A DNA stretch of 64,000 bases, from NCBI GenBank assembly GCA_031963465.1, contig JASSUG010000002.1:248001-312000 (forward strand). Reading direction: 5' to 3'. Shown here piece after piece: positions 1 to 8,516 of this stretch. Numbering within the stretch: the stretch's first letter is position 1; each line of letters starts with the position of its first letter. Below the pieces are notes generated by a model. The model worked only from the letters and a program-made list of their open reading frames with translations. It was not told the origin of the DNA and did no database searches. The translations under genes were made by a program, and so were the position numbers. This DNA is from Mycoavidus cysteinexigens_B. GTDB lineage: Bacteria > Pseudomonadota > Gammaproteobacteria > Burkholderiales > Burkholderiaceae.

Positions 1-2434
1 CGTGACAATCGTCTGTTAGAACAGACCATAGCCTTACTGTTCCACCATAATCTCCAGACGCTAACCATTTTCCATTGCTCGCAAACGCGATGCTCGTTAT
101 CTCATTCTCATGCCCGATATACGTATGCGCAAGAGATCGATCGCCCGAAACATTCCATAGCCGTACCACCCCATTAGAGCTTCCGGACGCTAACCACTGA
201 CTATCACTTGAAAACACGACAGGACTTTCATCCTCACTATCATGACCGGTATACGTGTGCGCAAGAGACCGATCGCCTGGAATATTCCATAGCTTTACCA
301 CTCCATTCGAGATTTTAGAAGCTAACCACTGATTATCGTTTGAAAATGCGAGATTACTAACCTCACTCTCATGCTCGTAGCTGTGCGCCAGAGATTGATC
401 GCCTGAGACATGCCACAGTTTCACGGTATTTTCATCGTCATACGCTAACCACTGCCCGTCGCTTGAGATTGCGACACTACATATCCAACCCCCATTATCT
501 CTATCAAATTCACAATATGGATATCGATTGTCCGAAACATTCCATAGCCTCACGCCCCCATTAGGAGTTGCCGCTGCTAGCCACTGCCCGTCAGCAGAAA
601 CCGTAATACTATTTACGCCCTCTTCAAAGTAGTCATTAGATTGCCACCCATAGTAATTCTTGTAATTCTTATCCGTTAAATCGTCCGTGACATGTGATAG
701 CCTTACCGCGTCCCCATCTTCATATACTAACCACTGCCCATCGTTCGAAAATGCGGCACTAGTCATCAGGCGCGTATCTCTTTGGTACTTGCTCGTAGAT
801 CGGTGGTCGTCTGAGACAAACCACTGTTTCACCGTTTTATCATTACTTCCAGAAGCTAACCACTGATCATTGCTTGAAAACGAGACATTATTCACCTCAT
901 CTTTATGTCCAATATACCTGTGCGCAAGAGATCGATTACCCGAGGCATGCCATAGATTTACACTATTATCCTTAGCGCCAGACGACGCTAACCATTGCCC
1001 ATCGCCTGAAAACGCGACACTCTTAACCCCACCCCATCCACAACGTCTATCGCTGTAAGTATGCACAAGAGATCGATCGCCTGAAACATTCCAAAGCTTC
1101 ACTGTCCCTTTAGAGCTTCCAGCGGCTAACCACTGCCCATCGCTCGAAAACGCAACACTATTAAAATACTCCCCTTGCTCGACGCTATAAGTATGCGCAA
1201 GGGAGCGATCACCCGAGACAAACCATAACTTCACCGTCTCACCATAACATTCAACAGACGCTAACCATTGCCCATCGCTTGAAAATGCGACACTCTTCAC
1301 CGTGCTCCTATGTCCATCATAGGTGTGCACAAGAGAATAATTACGTGAGACACGCCACAGTCCCACTTTAACGCCATAACTCCCTGCTAACCACCGTCCA
1401 TCGCTAGAAAATGCGACGCTACGCACGCTGCCCCCATCGACATAAGTATGTGCAAGAGATAAATTGCTTGAGACATGCCACAGCTTCATACCGTCTTCAC
1501 TTCCAGAGGCTAACCATTGCCCATCCCTCGAAAACGCGATACTCAGCACCTTCTTTTCATGCCCAACATAGGCATGTAACTGACTTAAATTTTCGGTCTC
1601 ATAGAGCTGAATTTGATTGTCCTCCGCGACAGCAAGCCAGCGCCCATCCGGTGAATAACAACAAGCAGAAATACCCTTGTTCATTTTTAAACTGGGTTTT
1701 TCACCGAATTGCGCGCGAGCCAAATCTGCTCCATCCAGATTCACTCCTCGTAACCAAGCACAAGTCCAATCCACCCCGCTTAAATCTGCATTTTGAAATT
1801 TCGTAAGCCCAAACATCCCATAACTTAAATCTGCGCCAGGCACGCGTATACCGCTGAAATCTTTGTCACTTAATTGCACGCCAGTTTTAACTAATAACGT
1901 TAACGCATTTGCCGCTACCGTTTGCACTTCTTCTACCTTGGAGCGTTCCACCCAACTCAATAGCTTTTGCTTTAACTCCGGCACTCGTTGAATTTTTTCC
2001 CTCAAATATTCAAATACCTCTGGATCATTAACACGACGTACCAACTCAAACAATGCATGCTTCTCTACCACTTGATCAAGTTGCCCTGATTCCTCTAATC
2101 TTTGCAATTGATTCAATGCAAAGGCTCGCAAGCTCTCATCCGAACTCGCCAAACTCTGATGATATTTCGCCGCTATCATTTTCTGAAGCAAGTGTAATTT
2201 CAGTGCAGGTGAATCCACCGGCTCGCCATCTCGTGTCACCGTTGTAAGTGCTTTATAAAAATTCAGCCGCTCCGCTACTGGCATATGATTTTCTACTTCT
2301 GCTTGAATTTCTAAGGGAAGCGAAAGGAATGATGGTTTTGTGGGCCTTTGTACTGCGGGGTAGGACGAAATAGTAGAAGGTGAAATAGGATTTAGCATTG
2401 GTGTCTTTGAGGTAGATCGTGGCGGCACTGCCAT
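1..2434 (-). CDS. WD40-repeat protein with pentapeptide-like linker, 3' end outside window
   Basis: Reading the minus strand from 2434, the frame stays open to base 1 (811 codons), so the gene is cut by the window edge, not broken. An N-terminal helical region carries an LPLEIQAEVE motif. It is followed by a short pentapeptide-like stretch (GADLSYG, NADLSG, NLDGADLA) and then at least 13 WD40 blades of about 40 residues, most of the form SVAFSSDGQWLAS...VKLWNVSGD. It is a paralogue of the intact gene at 26098-28872, with the same domain order. No signal peptide or catalytic motif is visible. WD40 propellers usually scaffold protein-protein contacts, so a host- or self-directed adaptor is inferred. 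The start is uncertain: ATG at 2434, or ATG at 2398, which aligns with MFTPIS of the paralogue; neither has a clear Shine-Dalgarno sequence. Confidence 0.85.
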   Translation of the reverse strand, partial: MAVPPRSTSKTPMLNPISPSTISSYPAVQRPTKPSFLSLPLEIQAEVENHMPVAERLNFYKALTTVTRDGEPVDSPALKLHLLQKMIAAKYHQSLASSDESLRAFALNQLQRLEESGQLDQVVEKHALFELVRRVNDPEVFEYLREKIQRVPELKQKLLSWVERSKVEEVQTVAANALTLLVKTGVQLSDKDFSGIRVPGADLSYGMFGLTKFQNADLSGVDWTCAWLRGVNLDGADLARAQFGEKPSLKMNKGISACCYSPDGRWLAVAEDNQIQLYETENLSQLHAYVGHEKKVLSIAFSRDGQWLASGSEDGMKLWHVSSNLSLAHTYVDGGSVRSVAFSSDGRWLAGSYGVKVGLWRVSRNYSLVHTYDGHRSTVKSVAFSSDGQWLASVECYGETVKLWFVSGDRSLAHTYSVEQGEYFNSVAFSSDGQWLAAGSSKGTVKLWNVSGDRSLVHTYSDRRCGWGGVKSVAFSGDGQWLASSGAKDNSVNLWHASGNRSLAHRYIGHKDEVNNVSFSSNDQWLASGSNDKTVKQWFVSDDHRSTSKYQRDTRLMTSAAFSNDGQWLVYEDGDAVRLSHVTDDLTDKNYKNYYGWQSNDYFEEGVNSITVSADGQWLAAATPNGGVRLWNVSDNRYPYCEFDRDNGGWICSVAISSDGQWLAYDDENTVKLWHVSGDQSLAHSYEHESEVSNLAFSNDNQWLASKISNGVVKLWNIPGDRSLAHTYTGHDSEDESPVVFSSDSQWLASGSSNGVVRLWNVSGDRSLAHTYIGHENEITSIAFASNGKWLASGDYGGTVRLWSVLTDDCH

Positions 2435-2599
2435 GCAAAATTTATACAGGATAGTGACCTGCAAATATAAGGATAAGAAATTAAAGTATCGATTATATAG
2501 CTTGTATTTTTGTCAACGGCATGTTGCAAAGCCTTAGAACCTGCTCTCGATCTTTAAAATTTGAGAGGATAACTGGTTGTATTTGATTGAATTCAAGAA

Positions 2600-2956
2600 A
2601 TGAGCCGCATGCCTTACCCAAGCAATATAAGTCGAGAGCAATTTGAAGAGATAAGAGGGCTATTAGAAAGTGCGCGCAAGCGGACTAAACCAAGAGACTT
2701 ATACCATGTATTTTGCGCAGTGCTGTACCTTCTGAAAAGTGGCTGCCAATGGCGTATGTTGCCCAAGAAATATCCTAAATGGCGCACTGTGTATTCGTAC
2801 TTTAGTCGCTGGAGTGAGGCTGCCCAAGACGGCGGTTATGCAGTGCACTGCATAATCCGCCGGTTTGGGATTAGAACCCCGAGATGTGTTACCCCCAATT
2901 GGGGACACCACATCTTGTTAAACATATTGCGGTATTGCGGAAATACAATAACTTAA
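2600..2956 (+). pseudogene. IS5-family transposase N-terminal fragment
   Basis: The first ~75 residues read like the N-terminal DUF4096 domain of IS5-group transposases (YPSNISREQFEEIR, LLKSGCQWRMLP, YPKWRTVYSYF, RWSE). The similarity then stops and the frame runs through palindromic DNA to a stop after 118 codons. The catalytic DDE domain is absent, so this is a truncated, non-functional copy. No second half is found before fbp. Confidence 0.75.
2832..2860. repeat. 29-nt near-perfect palindrome at the IS5 fragment break
   Basis: GCGGTTATGCAGTG pairs with CACTGCATAATCCGC with one A/T difference. It begins where similarity to IS5 transposase ends. A second inverted repeat, GTGTTACCCC/GGGGACAC around AATT, lies at about 2886-2908. 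These could be the end of another element, a recombination site or a hairpin. Confidence 0.6.
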
Positions 2957-3164
2957 AACACGGCCTTATCTGGCGAGGACAATAAAATGTCCCTCAGCGC
3001 ATATCTCTGTCTAGATCCATCCTCATCCCGCTCGTAATATAAAACTATAGAGTTCAGAATAGAAATTAACGCGAATCGCGCCTTGTTATTGATAAAGATT
3101 CGCGCACTTTTCGCGCAAACTGGTAACATCGCGGCGATTTGAACGCTTTTTTGGAGTCATCCTC

Positions 3165-4175
3165 ATGCAAGACCGTATCACGCTTACTCAATTTTTAATT
3201 GAACAACAACGCCAACACAATAGTCTCCCCGCCGATTTACGGCTCTTAATCGAGGTCGTTGCACGAGCCTGCAAGATGATCGGCCATTATGTCGGTAAAG
3301 GTGCGTTAGGCAGTGTACTAGGCAGCGCCGGCAGCGAGAATGTGCAGGGCGAAGTGCAAAAAAAGCTTGATGTGATTTCAAATGATATTCTGCTCGAAGC
3401 CAATAAATGGGGAGGCAGCCTCGCCGCTATGGCATCCGAAGAGCTTGAGCATATTCACCTGATTCCACACCATTACCCTAAAGGTGAGTATTTGCTGCTG
3501 TTTGATCCACTTGATGGCTCATCGAACATCGATGTCAATGTGTCAATTGGCACAATTTTCTCGGTCTTGCGTTGCACAGATAAAACCCAGCCACCTACCG
3601 AGCAATCATTCTTACAAGCAGGTACGCAGCAAGTTGCCGCGGGTTACGTTGTGTATGGCCCGCAAACTGTGTTTGTGCTCACCACAGGTCACGGCGTACA
3701 CTGCTTTACGCTTGATCGCGAATTGGGTTCGTGGGTCCTGACGCAAAGCAATATGCGTATCCCGCAAACAACTCATGAATACGCCATCAATGCCTCAAAT
3801 GCACGGCATTGGTATCCGCCGGTACAACGCTATGTCAATGAGCTAGTGATGGGCAAAACCGGGATGCGTGAGCAAGATTTTAATATGCGCTGGGTCGCTT
3901 CGATGGTGGCTGATGTGCACCGTATTTTGAATCGCGGCGGTATTTTTATGTATCCGGCCGACCAGCGCGATCCCGCCAAACCAGGCAGGCTGCGCCTGAT
4001 GTATGAAGCCAACCCGATCGCTTTTATCGTGGAACAAGCACAAGGCGCTGCAACCAATGGTCAGCAGCGCATTCTTGAGATCACCCCAACCCAACTACAC
4101 GAACGGGTAGCCGTTTTCCTTGGGTCAAAAAATGAAGTTGACCGTGTGACGCGTTATCACCACGAAATGCTTTGA
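3165..4175 (+). CDS. fbp: Fructose-1,6-bisphosphatase class 1
   Basis: The product is 336 aa, full length for class I FBPase. It hydrolyses fructose 1,6-bisphosphate to fructose 6-phosphate in gluconeogenesis in the cytosol. The metal/substrate signature DPLDGSSNIDVNVSIGTIF is present, followed by MYPADQRDPAKPGRLRLMYE and EANPIAFIVEQAQG, the conserved C-terminal active-site region. The ATG at 3165 is preceded by TTTTTGGAGTCATCCTC, a weak GGAG ribosome site. A free-standing gene, with an IS5 remnant upstream and a sodC remnant downstream. Its retention fits growth on organic acids rather than sugars, together with the TCA genes in this window. Confidence 0.97.
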   Translation: MQDRITLTQFLIEQQRQHNSLPADLRLLIEVVARACKMIGHYVGKGALGSVLGSAGSENVQGEVQKKLDVISNDILLEANKWGGSLAAMASEELEHIHLIPHHYPKGEYLLLFDPLDGSSNIDVNVSIGTIFSVLRCTDKTQPPTEQSFLQAGTQQVAAGYVVYGPQTVFVLTTGHGVHCFTLDRELGSWVLTQSNMRIPQTTHEYAINASNARHWYPPVQRYVNELVMGKTGMREQDFNMRWVASMVADVHRILNRGGIFMYPADQRDPAKPGRLRLMYEANPIAFIVEQAQGAATNGQQRILEITPTQLHERVAVFLGSKNEVDRVTRYHHEML

Positions 4176-4193
4176 GTGATTTGAAGCGCGGAG

Positions 4194-4365
4194 CTAACAG
4201 CAGATAGTGGCGCGGCCGTCGGCGCCCACATAAAGCACGGGCAAACCGCCAAGATACCCATCATTGCTATAGGGACCCGCGTGACGCTTTGTCTGCTGCC
4301 GGGTCCCAATGCCCTTCTCCAGCAGGCCATGCCAGCGGCAGGTCCTTTTGGACCCTTGCCCAGCG
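4194..4365 (-). pseudogene. sodC: sodC (Cu/Zn superoxide dismutase) C-terminal remnant, frameshifted
   Basis: Reading the minus strand, three frames in succession give pieces of the SodC C-terminal half. These are GPKGPAAGMA (about 4360-4325), then GHWDPAADK (about 4310), then KRHAGPYSNDGYLGGLPVLY and VGADGRAT up to a TAG at 4196. In known SodC proteins these pieces are contiguous (AAGGHxDP...HxGPxGxGHLGDLPxLYVxADG), with His and Asp metal ligands. At least two frameshifts, loss of the N-terminal half and GHLGD changed to GYLGG show a dead gene. The rest of the gap to 4609 is AT-rich and shows no gene. Confidence 0.72.
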
Positions 4366-5363
4366 CACAAACTAAATTTCCGCCTCATTTCACTAGTAAA
4401 ATTTGCATACTGGAAAGCTCAGTACATTTGCTTTTGGACAATTAAGTCTTCAGCCATCCCCTGCCACCACCTAGCTTTATAGCACAATTATGATAGGCGA
4501 AAAGGTATCTCTTAAGTTTCTAAAAATTTATCACAACATATCGACTTATACTAGTTAAATTAGTATAATTTTTTCTTTAGCATTTAAACTCAGCTCTCCG
4601 GGGACTTCTATGTCCATTATTTCCCACCCCCATGACAAATTTTTTAAAGGAAGCCTTAAAGAAAAGCAAATTGCGCTCGATTTTCTAAAAGCCCATTTGC
4701 CTGCCAATATCTATCAACAGCTTGACCTCACCACTCTGCGAGCGATTGATAAAAGTTATGTCAGTGCTGAGCTGCGTGAAGTGCATAGCGATATGGTCTA
4801 TGCTTGCCAAATCAATGGCAAAGCAGGTTATATCCCCATCTTGCTGCTGCTTGAGCATCAATCTACCGCCGACAAACATATGGCTTTTAGACTGCTGCAG
4901 TACACCGTAAATTTGATGGGAGATCATTTAAGAGCTGGGCATGACTCACTCCCGTTAGTCTTGCCGATATGTCTTTACCATGGCGCCGTATCTCCCTATC
5001 CGTATTCAACAGATATCTTTGAAAACTTTGATGATGTTGAGATGGCAAGAGCGCTAGTCTTCAAACAATTCCAACTCATTGATTTGACAACGCTGCCAGT
5101 TGATATATTGAAGCAGCATGGAGTAGCCTCACTGATGGAACTACTTTTTAAGCACCATCAGGAACGCAATTTTATTGAAACAATTCAGCAGCTTGCAGAC
5201 CAAGGCATCTTGAAGATGGTGGTATCTCATACGACAGAGTCATATTTTTTTGCTATGCTAGAGTATATTGGTTCAAATGAACAAGGACAGCAACCGCAAA
5301 AAGCGGAAGATTTATTTAAGCTACTAAGCACAGTATTACCTGAGAAGCGGGAGAGCATCATGA

Positions 5364-5493
5364 CTCTTAAGAAACAAATTTAAGTGCTTGATAAATAAGA
5401 ATTATTTTTCGTCTATTTCGGAATCGTAAAAATAAATTGAAGCTATTTTGTTTCTTCCGAACGCCTGGCGTCCGGCTGGCCGCCTACTATGCT
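5364..5493 (+). repeat. 130-bp repeat element, copy A (inside rpn)
   Basis: Copy A runs from CTCTTAAGAAAC to GCCTACTATGCT and has CT at both ends. Copies at 5791-5920 (direct) and 33949-34078 (inverted) are the same length and almost identical. Internal pairing is visible: AAGAAACAAA with TTTGTTTCTT, AATTATTTTT with AAAAATAAATT, and a 3' hairpin ACGCC-T-GGCGT. It has no coding capacity and no terminal inverted repeats like those of an IS. Confidence 0.9.
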
Positions 5494-5508
5494 TTTAACG
5501 AACAATTG

Positions 5509-5592
5509 CGACAGGAAGGTCGGCAGGAAGGCAGACAAGAGGGGCGGCAGGAAGGTAGACAAGAGGGGCGGCAGGAAGGTCGGCAAGAGGGT
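5509..5592 (+). repeat. 12-bp tandem repeat encoding seven RQEG units
   Basis: Seven 12-bp units, each coding Arg-Gln-Glu-Gly with synonymous variation (CGGCAGGAAGGT, AGACAAGAGGGG), in the C-terminal tail of the Rpn gene. The shortened tail at 5935-5970 and the fragment at 19300-19680 carry fewer units, so the array varies in copy number. Confidence 0.9.
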
Positions 5593-5754
5593 GTGCTCGC
5601 TATTGCTAAAAAAATGCTAGCCGAGAGATCAAAATTTGCTTTTATTAAAAAAGTGACCGGTCTTTCTGACGAGGACATCAAAAAAATAGCGCCCTAATAT
5701 TAAATACCCTCAACACAATTTAACTAAGCTTTATTGTCTATTTGCTCAGCGACT

Positions 5755-6093
5755 ACACAGCATTACCTGAGAAACGGGAGAGCGTCATGACTCTTAAGAA
5801 ACAAATTTAAGTGCTTGATAAATAAGAATTATTTTTCGTCTATTTCGGAATCGTAAAAATAAATTGAAGCTATTTTGTTTCTTCCGAACGCCTGGCGTCC
5901 GGCTGGCCGCCTACTATGCTTTTAACGAACAATTGCGGCAGGAAGGTAGACAAGAAGGTCGGCAGGAAGGTGAACACTAGATAGCGCTCGCTATTGCTAA
6001 AAAAATGCTAGCCGAGGGATCAAAATTTGCTTTTGTTAAAAAAGTGACCGGTCTTTTTGACGAGGACATCCAAAAAATAGCACCCCAGCATTA
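5755..6093 (+). pseudogene. Tandem duplicate of the rpn 3' end
   Basis: From CACAGCATTACC onwards this repeats the 3' part of the preceding gene (5329-5697) at high identity. It contains LPEKRES, the 130-bp element, FNEQLRQEG and AIAKKML...KKVTGL. It lacks the nuclease domain and has fewer RQEG units and an early TAG after GEH, so it is non-functional. Because the element is included, the duplication probably came after its insertion. Confidence 0.88.
5791..5920 (+). repeat. 130-bp repeat element, copy B
   Basis: Same boundaries (CTCTTAAG...TACTATGCT) and length as copy A, in the duplicated rpn tail. Likely copied along with the tail, not an independent insertion. Confidence 0.9.
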
Positions 6094-6344
6094 AATACTC
6101 TCAGCACGCTTTAACCGAGCGGCAACCGCAAGGCCTGCTCGCTGTTGCCGCTGAGTAATCTCAGATTGAGGATGCGAAGGCAACCCTCGAATTAGCAAAG
6201 CGTTCAACTGCTTCGGCAGCGCTAGAAAAACAGAAGCTTGAGGTCAAAAAAGCGCCGCTGAACGTTCATTGAACTCTGTACGCAAGCTGCCGACACGAAC
6301 CGCCAGCGTATCAAAATTCAACTTCCATCATAGGTCAACGCCCT
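6094..6344. other. Gene-free stretch downstream of purF
   Basis: No convincing gene. A short plus-strand stretch around 6165-6270 translates without a start to an Ala/Lys/Glu-rich segment (ATLELAKRSTASAALEKQKL) that looks like decayed coding DNA of unknown origin. In the Burkholderia order I recall, metZ would follow purF here; I see no trace of it. Confidence 0.5.
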
Positions 6345-7883
6345 TTATTCCACTGACAATTGCAAATGTAATTGCGAAAACGCTCTTTCACTATCGGAAC
6401 CGGCATCACGCTCACTCAATGCCGCGGGGGCAAGCCGCGCCAATTCGAGGCTATTCAAGTAATCCGGCGTAATATCATCGGTTAGATAATGGCCATCAAA
6501 ACAGGCTGCTTCAAAAGACGTGAGCGCCGGGTTCAAGTCACGCACAGCTTGTTTCATCGCCGTCACGTCCTGATAAATGAGTTGGTCTGCACCAATGATG
6601 CGCGCCACTTCTTCATCGCTACGGCCATGGGCAACAAGCTCGCCTCGGGTTGGCATATCAATGCCATAGACATTTGGGAATTTAACCGGGGGCGCCGCAG
6701 AAGCAAAGATAACCTTGTTGGCGCCCGCATCGCGCGCCATTTGTACGATTTCATGACTGGTCGTGCCGCGTACGATTGAGTCATCGACAATCAGCACGTT
6801 ACGTCCTTTAAACTCAATCGCCATTGCATTTAGCTTTTGGCGCACCGACTTTTTGCGCACTGCCTGGCCTGGCATGATAAAAGTGCGGCCTACGTAACGG
6901 TTTTTAAAAAACCCTTCACGGTATTCAATGCCAAGCCGATTTGCCACTTGCATCGCCGCCGGCCGGCTTGAATCAGGAATCGGCATCACCACATCAATAT
7001 CCCCTGCCGATATCACCCGCTCAATTTTTTTCGCTAGATAATCGCCCATGCGCAACCGAGCATTATAGACAGGCACTCCATCCAGACAAGAATCCGGCCG
7101 CGCCAAATACACATACTCGAAAATACAAGGATTAAGGCTGGCCTCATGCGCGCACTGATGGTTATAAAAATCGCCGTCAAGGCCAATAAAAATCGCTTCG
7201 CCAGGCGCCACATCGCGCACCAACTCAAAGCCAATACCTTCAAGCGCAACCGATTCAGATGCGCTCATCCATTCGGTGCCCTGCTCAGTTTCACGCTTAC
7301 CGATACAGAGCGGACGGATGCCGTAAGGATCACGAAACGCCAACAAGCCATAACCCGCGATAAGTGCAACAATCGCATATGAGCCACGTACGCGCCGGTG
7401 TACTCCGCTGACTGCTTTAAAGAGCATAGCGGGATCCAACGAGTAACCCGCGCTCGCCATTTGCAATTCATGCGCGAGCACATTGAGCAAAACTTCTGTA
7501 TCAGAATGGGTATTAATATGACGCCGGTCAATCCGAAACAGTTCGTCTTTTAATTGCCGGGAATTCGTCAAATTGCCGTTATGGGCCAAAATAATACCGT
7601 ATGGCGCATTGACATAAAAAGGCTGCGCCTCTTCTTGGCTGCTGGCCGAACCTGCCGTCGGATAGCGCACCTGACCAATGCCGCATGTGCCGGGCAAGGC
7701 ACGCATATTGCGCGTGCGAAAAGCATCGCGCACCATTCCATTGGCTTTATGCATATAGAAAGTATTACCATTTGCCGTGGCAATACCAGCCGCATCCTGA
7801 CCACGATGCTGCAACAAGAGCAAGCTGTCATACAGCAACTGGTTAACAGGAGATTTTGAAACTACACCTACAATGCCACACAT
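6345..7883 (-). CDS. purF: Amidophosphoribosyltransferase
   Basis: The product is 512 aa. It is the first committed enzyme of purine synthesis, using PRPP and glutamine to make 5-phosphoribosylamine. The start is placed at 7883 because the protein then begins Met-Cys-Gly-Ile-Val-Gly. Cys2 is the N-terminal nucleophile of the glutaminase domain, exposed after Met removal; seven extra upstream codons would bury it. Other marks are LLLQHRGQDAAGIAT, the glutaminase HTRY-like segment VRYPTAGS, and the PRPP loop VLIVDDSIVRGTT. It follows cvpA, the classical cvpA-purF pair, with a 121-bp gap. Confidence 0.97.
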   Translation of the reverse strand: MCGIVGVVSKSPVNQLLYDSLLLLQHRGQDAAGIATANGNTFYMHKANGMVRDAFRTRNMRALPGTCGIGQVRYPTAGSASSQEEAQPFYVNAPYGIILAHNGNLTNSRQLKDELFRIDRRHINTHSDTEVLLNVLAHELQMASAGYSLDPAMLFKAVSGVHRRVRGSYAIVALIAGYGLLAFRDPYGIRPLCIGKRETEQGTEWMSASESVALEGIGFELVRDVAPGEAIFIGLDGDFYNHQCAHEASLNPCIFEYVYLARPDSCLDGVPVYNARLRMGDYLAKKIERVISAGDIDVVMPIPDSSRPAAMQVANRLGIEYREGFFKNRYVGRTFIMPGQAVRKKSVRQKLNAMAIEFKGRNVLIVDDSIVRGTTSHEIVQMARDAGANKVIFASAAPPVKFPNVYGIDMPTRGELVAHGRSDEEVARIIGADQLIYQDVTAMKQAVRDLNPALTSFEAACFDGHYLTDDITPDYLNSLELARLAPAALSERDAGSDSERAFSQLHLQLSVE

Positions 7884-8004
7884 GGCGGGTCCTTCAAATG
7901 ACACAAATGATTACTGCATTCTTGTTTTAGAACACCTACCCTGGCTTGCTAATACCCACTTGTTGCTTTCTTAGCAACTTTTAGCAACCATATGGTATTT
8001 TACT

Positions 8005-8514
8005 TCATTCGGGATAGGCACGCACATAACGCGCTAGCGCATCAGGCAGCAGGTGCTTCATGAGCGACACGCCTGATTGCACATAAGGCCGTAGCAATGC
8101 CTCGCGCCAAAACCGCTGCTGTGGTAAATCGGTCATGCTGGCTATCATCGCCAACACCACCACCAGTACAAAGCCGCGCAATAAACCAAATAGGACGCCC
8201 AATGATGCGTTGAGCGAACCCAGTCCAATCGCGCCGACTAACCGGTTTGATAAGGCATTGAGCACATTGGCGGCCAGCAGTACAGCCATCACCAGCAGAA
8301 CAAAGGCCAACAAAAACTGGGTCGTCTCACCACCCGGCAAGTGCGCCGGCAGATAAGGTGCAACCGCGTTTACACACTTAGCCGCAATAATAAAAGCAGC
8401 AATCCAACCAATTAAGCCAAAGACTTCAGCAACTAAACCCCGCCATAGGCCACGCAAGGCCGAAAGGCCAAGCACGAGCAACACGGTAAAGTCGAATACG
8501 GTTAGCATGAGCAC
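8005..8514 (-). CDS. cvpA: CvpA family inner-membrane protein
   Basis: The product is 169 aa, hydrophobic, with four predicted membrane segments: FDFTVLLVLGLSALRGLW, the GLIGWIAAFIIAA region, a long LLAFVLLVMAVLLAANVL segment and LRGFVLVVVLAMIAS. The GLWRG and GLLRGF signatures are typical of CvpA, named for colicin V production and usually cotranscribed with purF. Exact biochemical role is unsettled in the family. It starts 2 bp after the SPOR gene stop, so the two are translationally linked. Confidence 0.92.
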   Translation of the reverse strand: MLMLTVFDFTVLLVLGLSALRGLWRGLVAEVFGLIGWIAAFIIAAKCVNAVAPYLPAHLPGGETTQFLLAFVLLVMAVLLAANVLNALSNRLVGAIGLGSLNASLGVLFGLLRGFVLVVVLAMIASMTDLPQQRFWREALLRPYVQSGVSLMKHLLPDALARYVRAYPE

Positions 8515-8516
8515 CT

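Larger units (their letters stand above)
4610..5697 (+). pseudogene. Rpn/YhgA-like nuclease gene interrupted by the 130-bp element
   Basis: Codons 1-252 (ISHPHDKFFKGSL, LLLLEHQST, VLPICLYHG) match the Rpn family of PD-(D/E)XK recombination-promoting nucleases. After ATG ACT the sequence enters the 130-bp element and hits a stop at 5381-5383. The typical Rpn tail, seven RQEG repeats then AIAKKML...LSDEDIKKI, resumes at 5494 in another frame. Removing 128 bp (one copy of the terminal CT included) joins MT directly to FNEQLRQEG in frame and gives a 319-aa protein, the usual family length. If the element is not removed from RNA or skipped in translation, the product is a 257-aa protein lacking the tail. 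Rpn proteins are mobile-element-like nucleases that promote RecA-independent recombination. Confidence 0.85.

Noticed and set aside
1411..1806. 131-codon plus-strand frame over the WD40 region
   Set aside because: Antisense to repeated WD40 blades and explained by the repeat codon pattern.
1..2434. Left-edge WD40 gene as a pseudogene
   Set aside because: The minus-strand frame from 2434 is consistent with the frame at base 2-4 and shows WD40 blades throughout, so it is simply cut by the window edge.
2832..2910. tRNA or structured RNA gene
   Set aside because: The hairpins do not give a cloverleaf, and no T-loop or anticodon arm is seen.
5364..5493. Group II intron or classical MITE
   Set aside because: No domain V-like hairpin, no GUGYG start, and no terminal inverted repeats; left as an unclassified element.
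5509..5592. CRISPR-like array
   Set aside because: The units are adjoining 12-bp coding repeats without spacers and encode RQEG.
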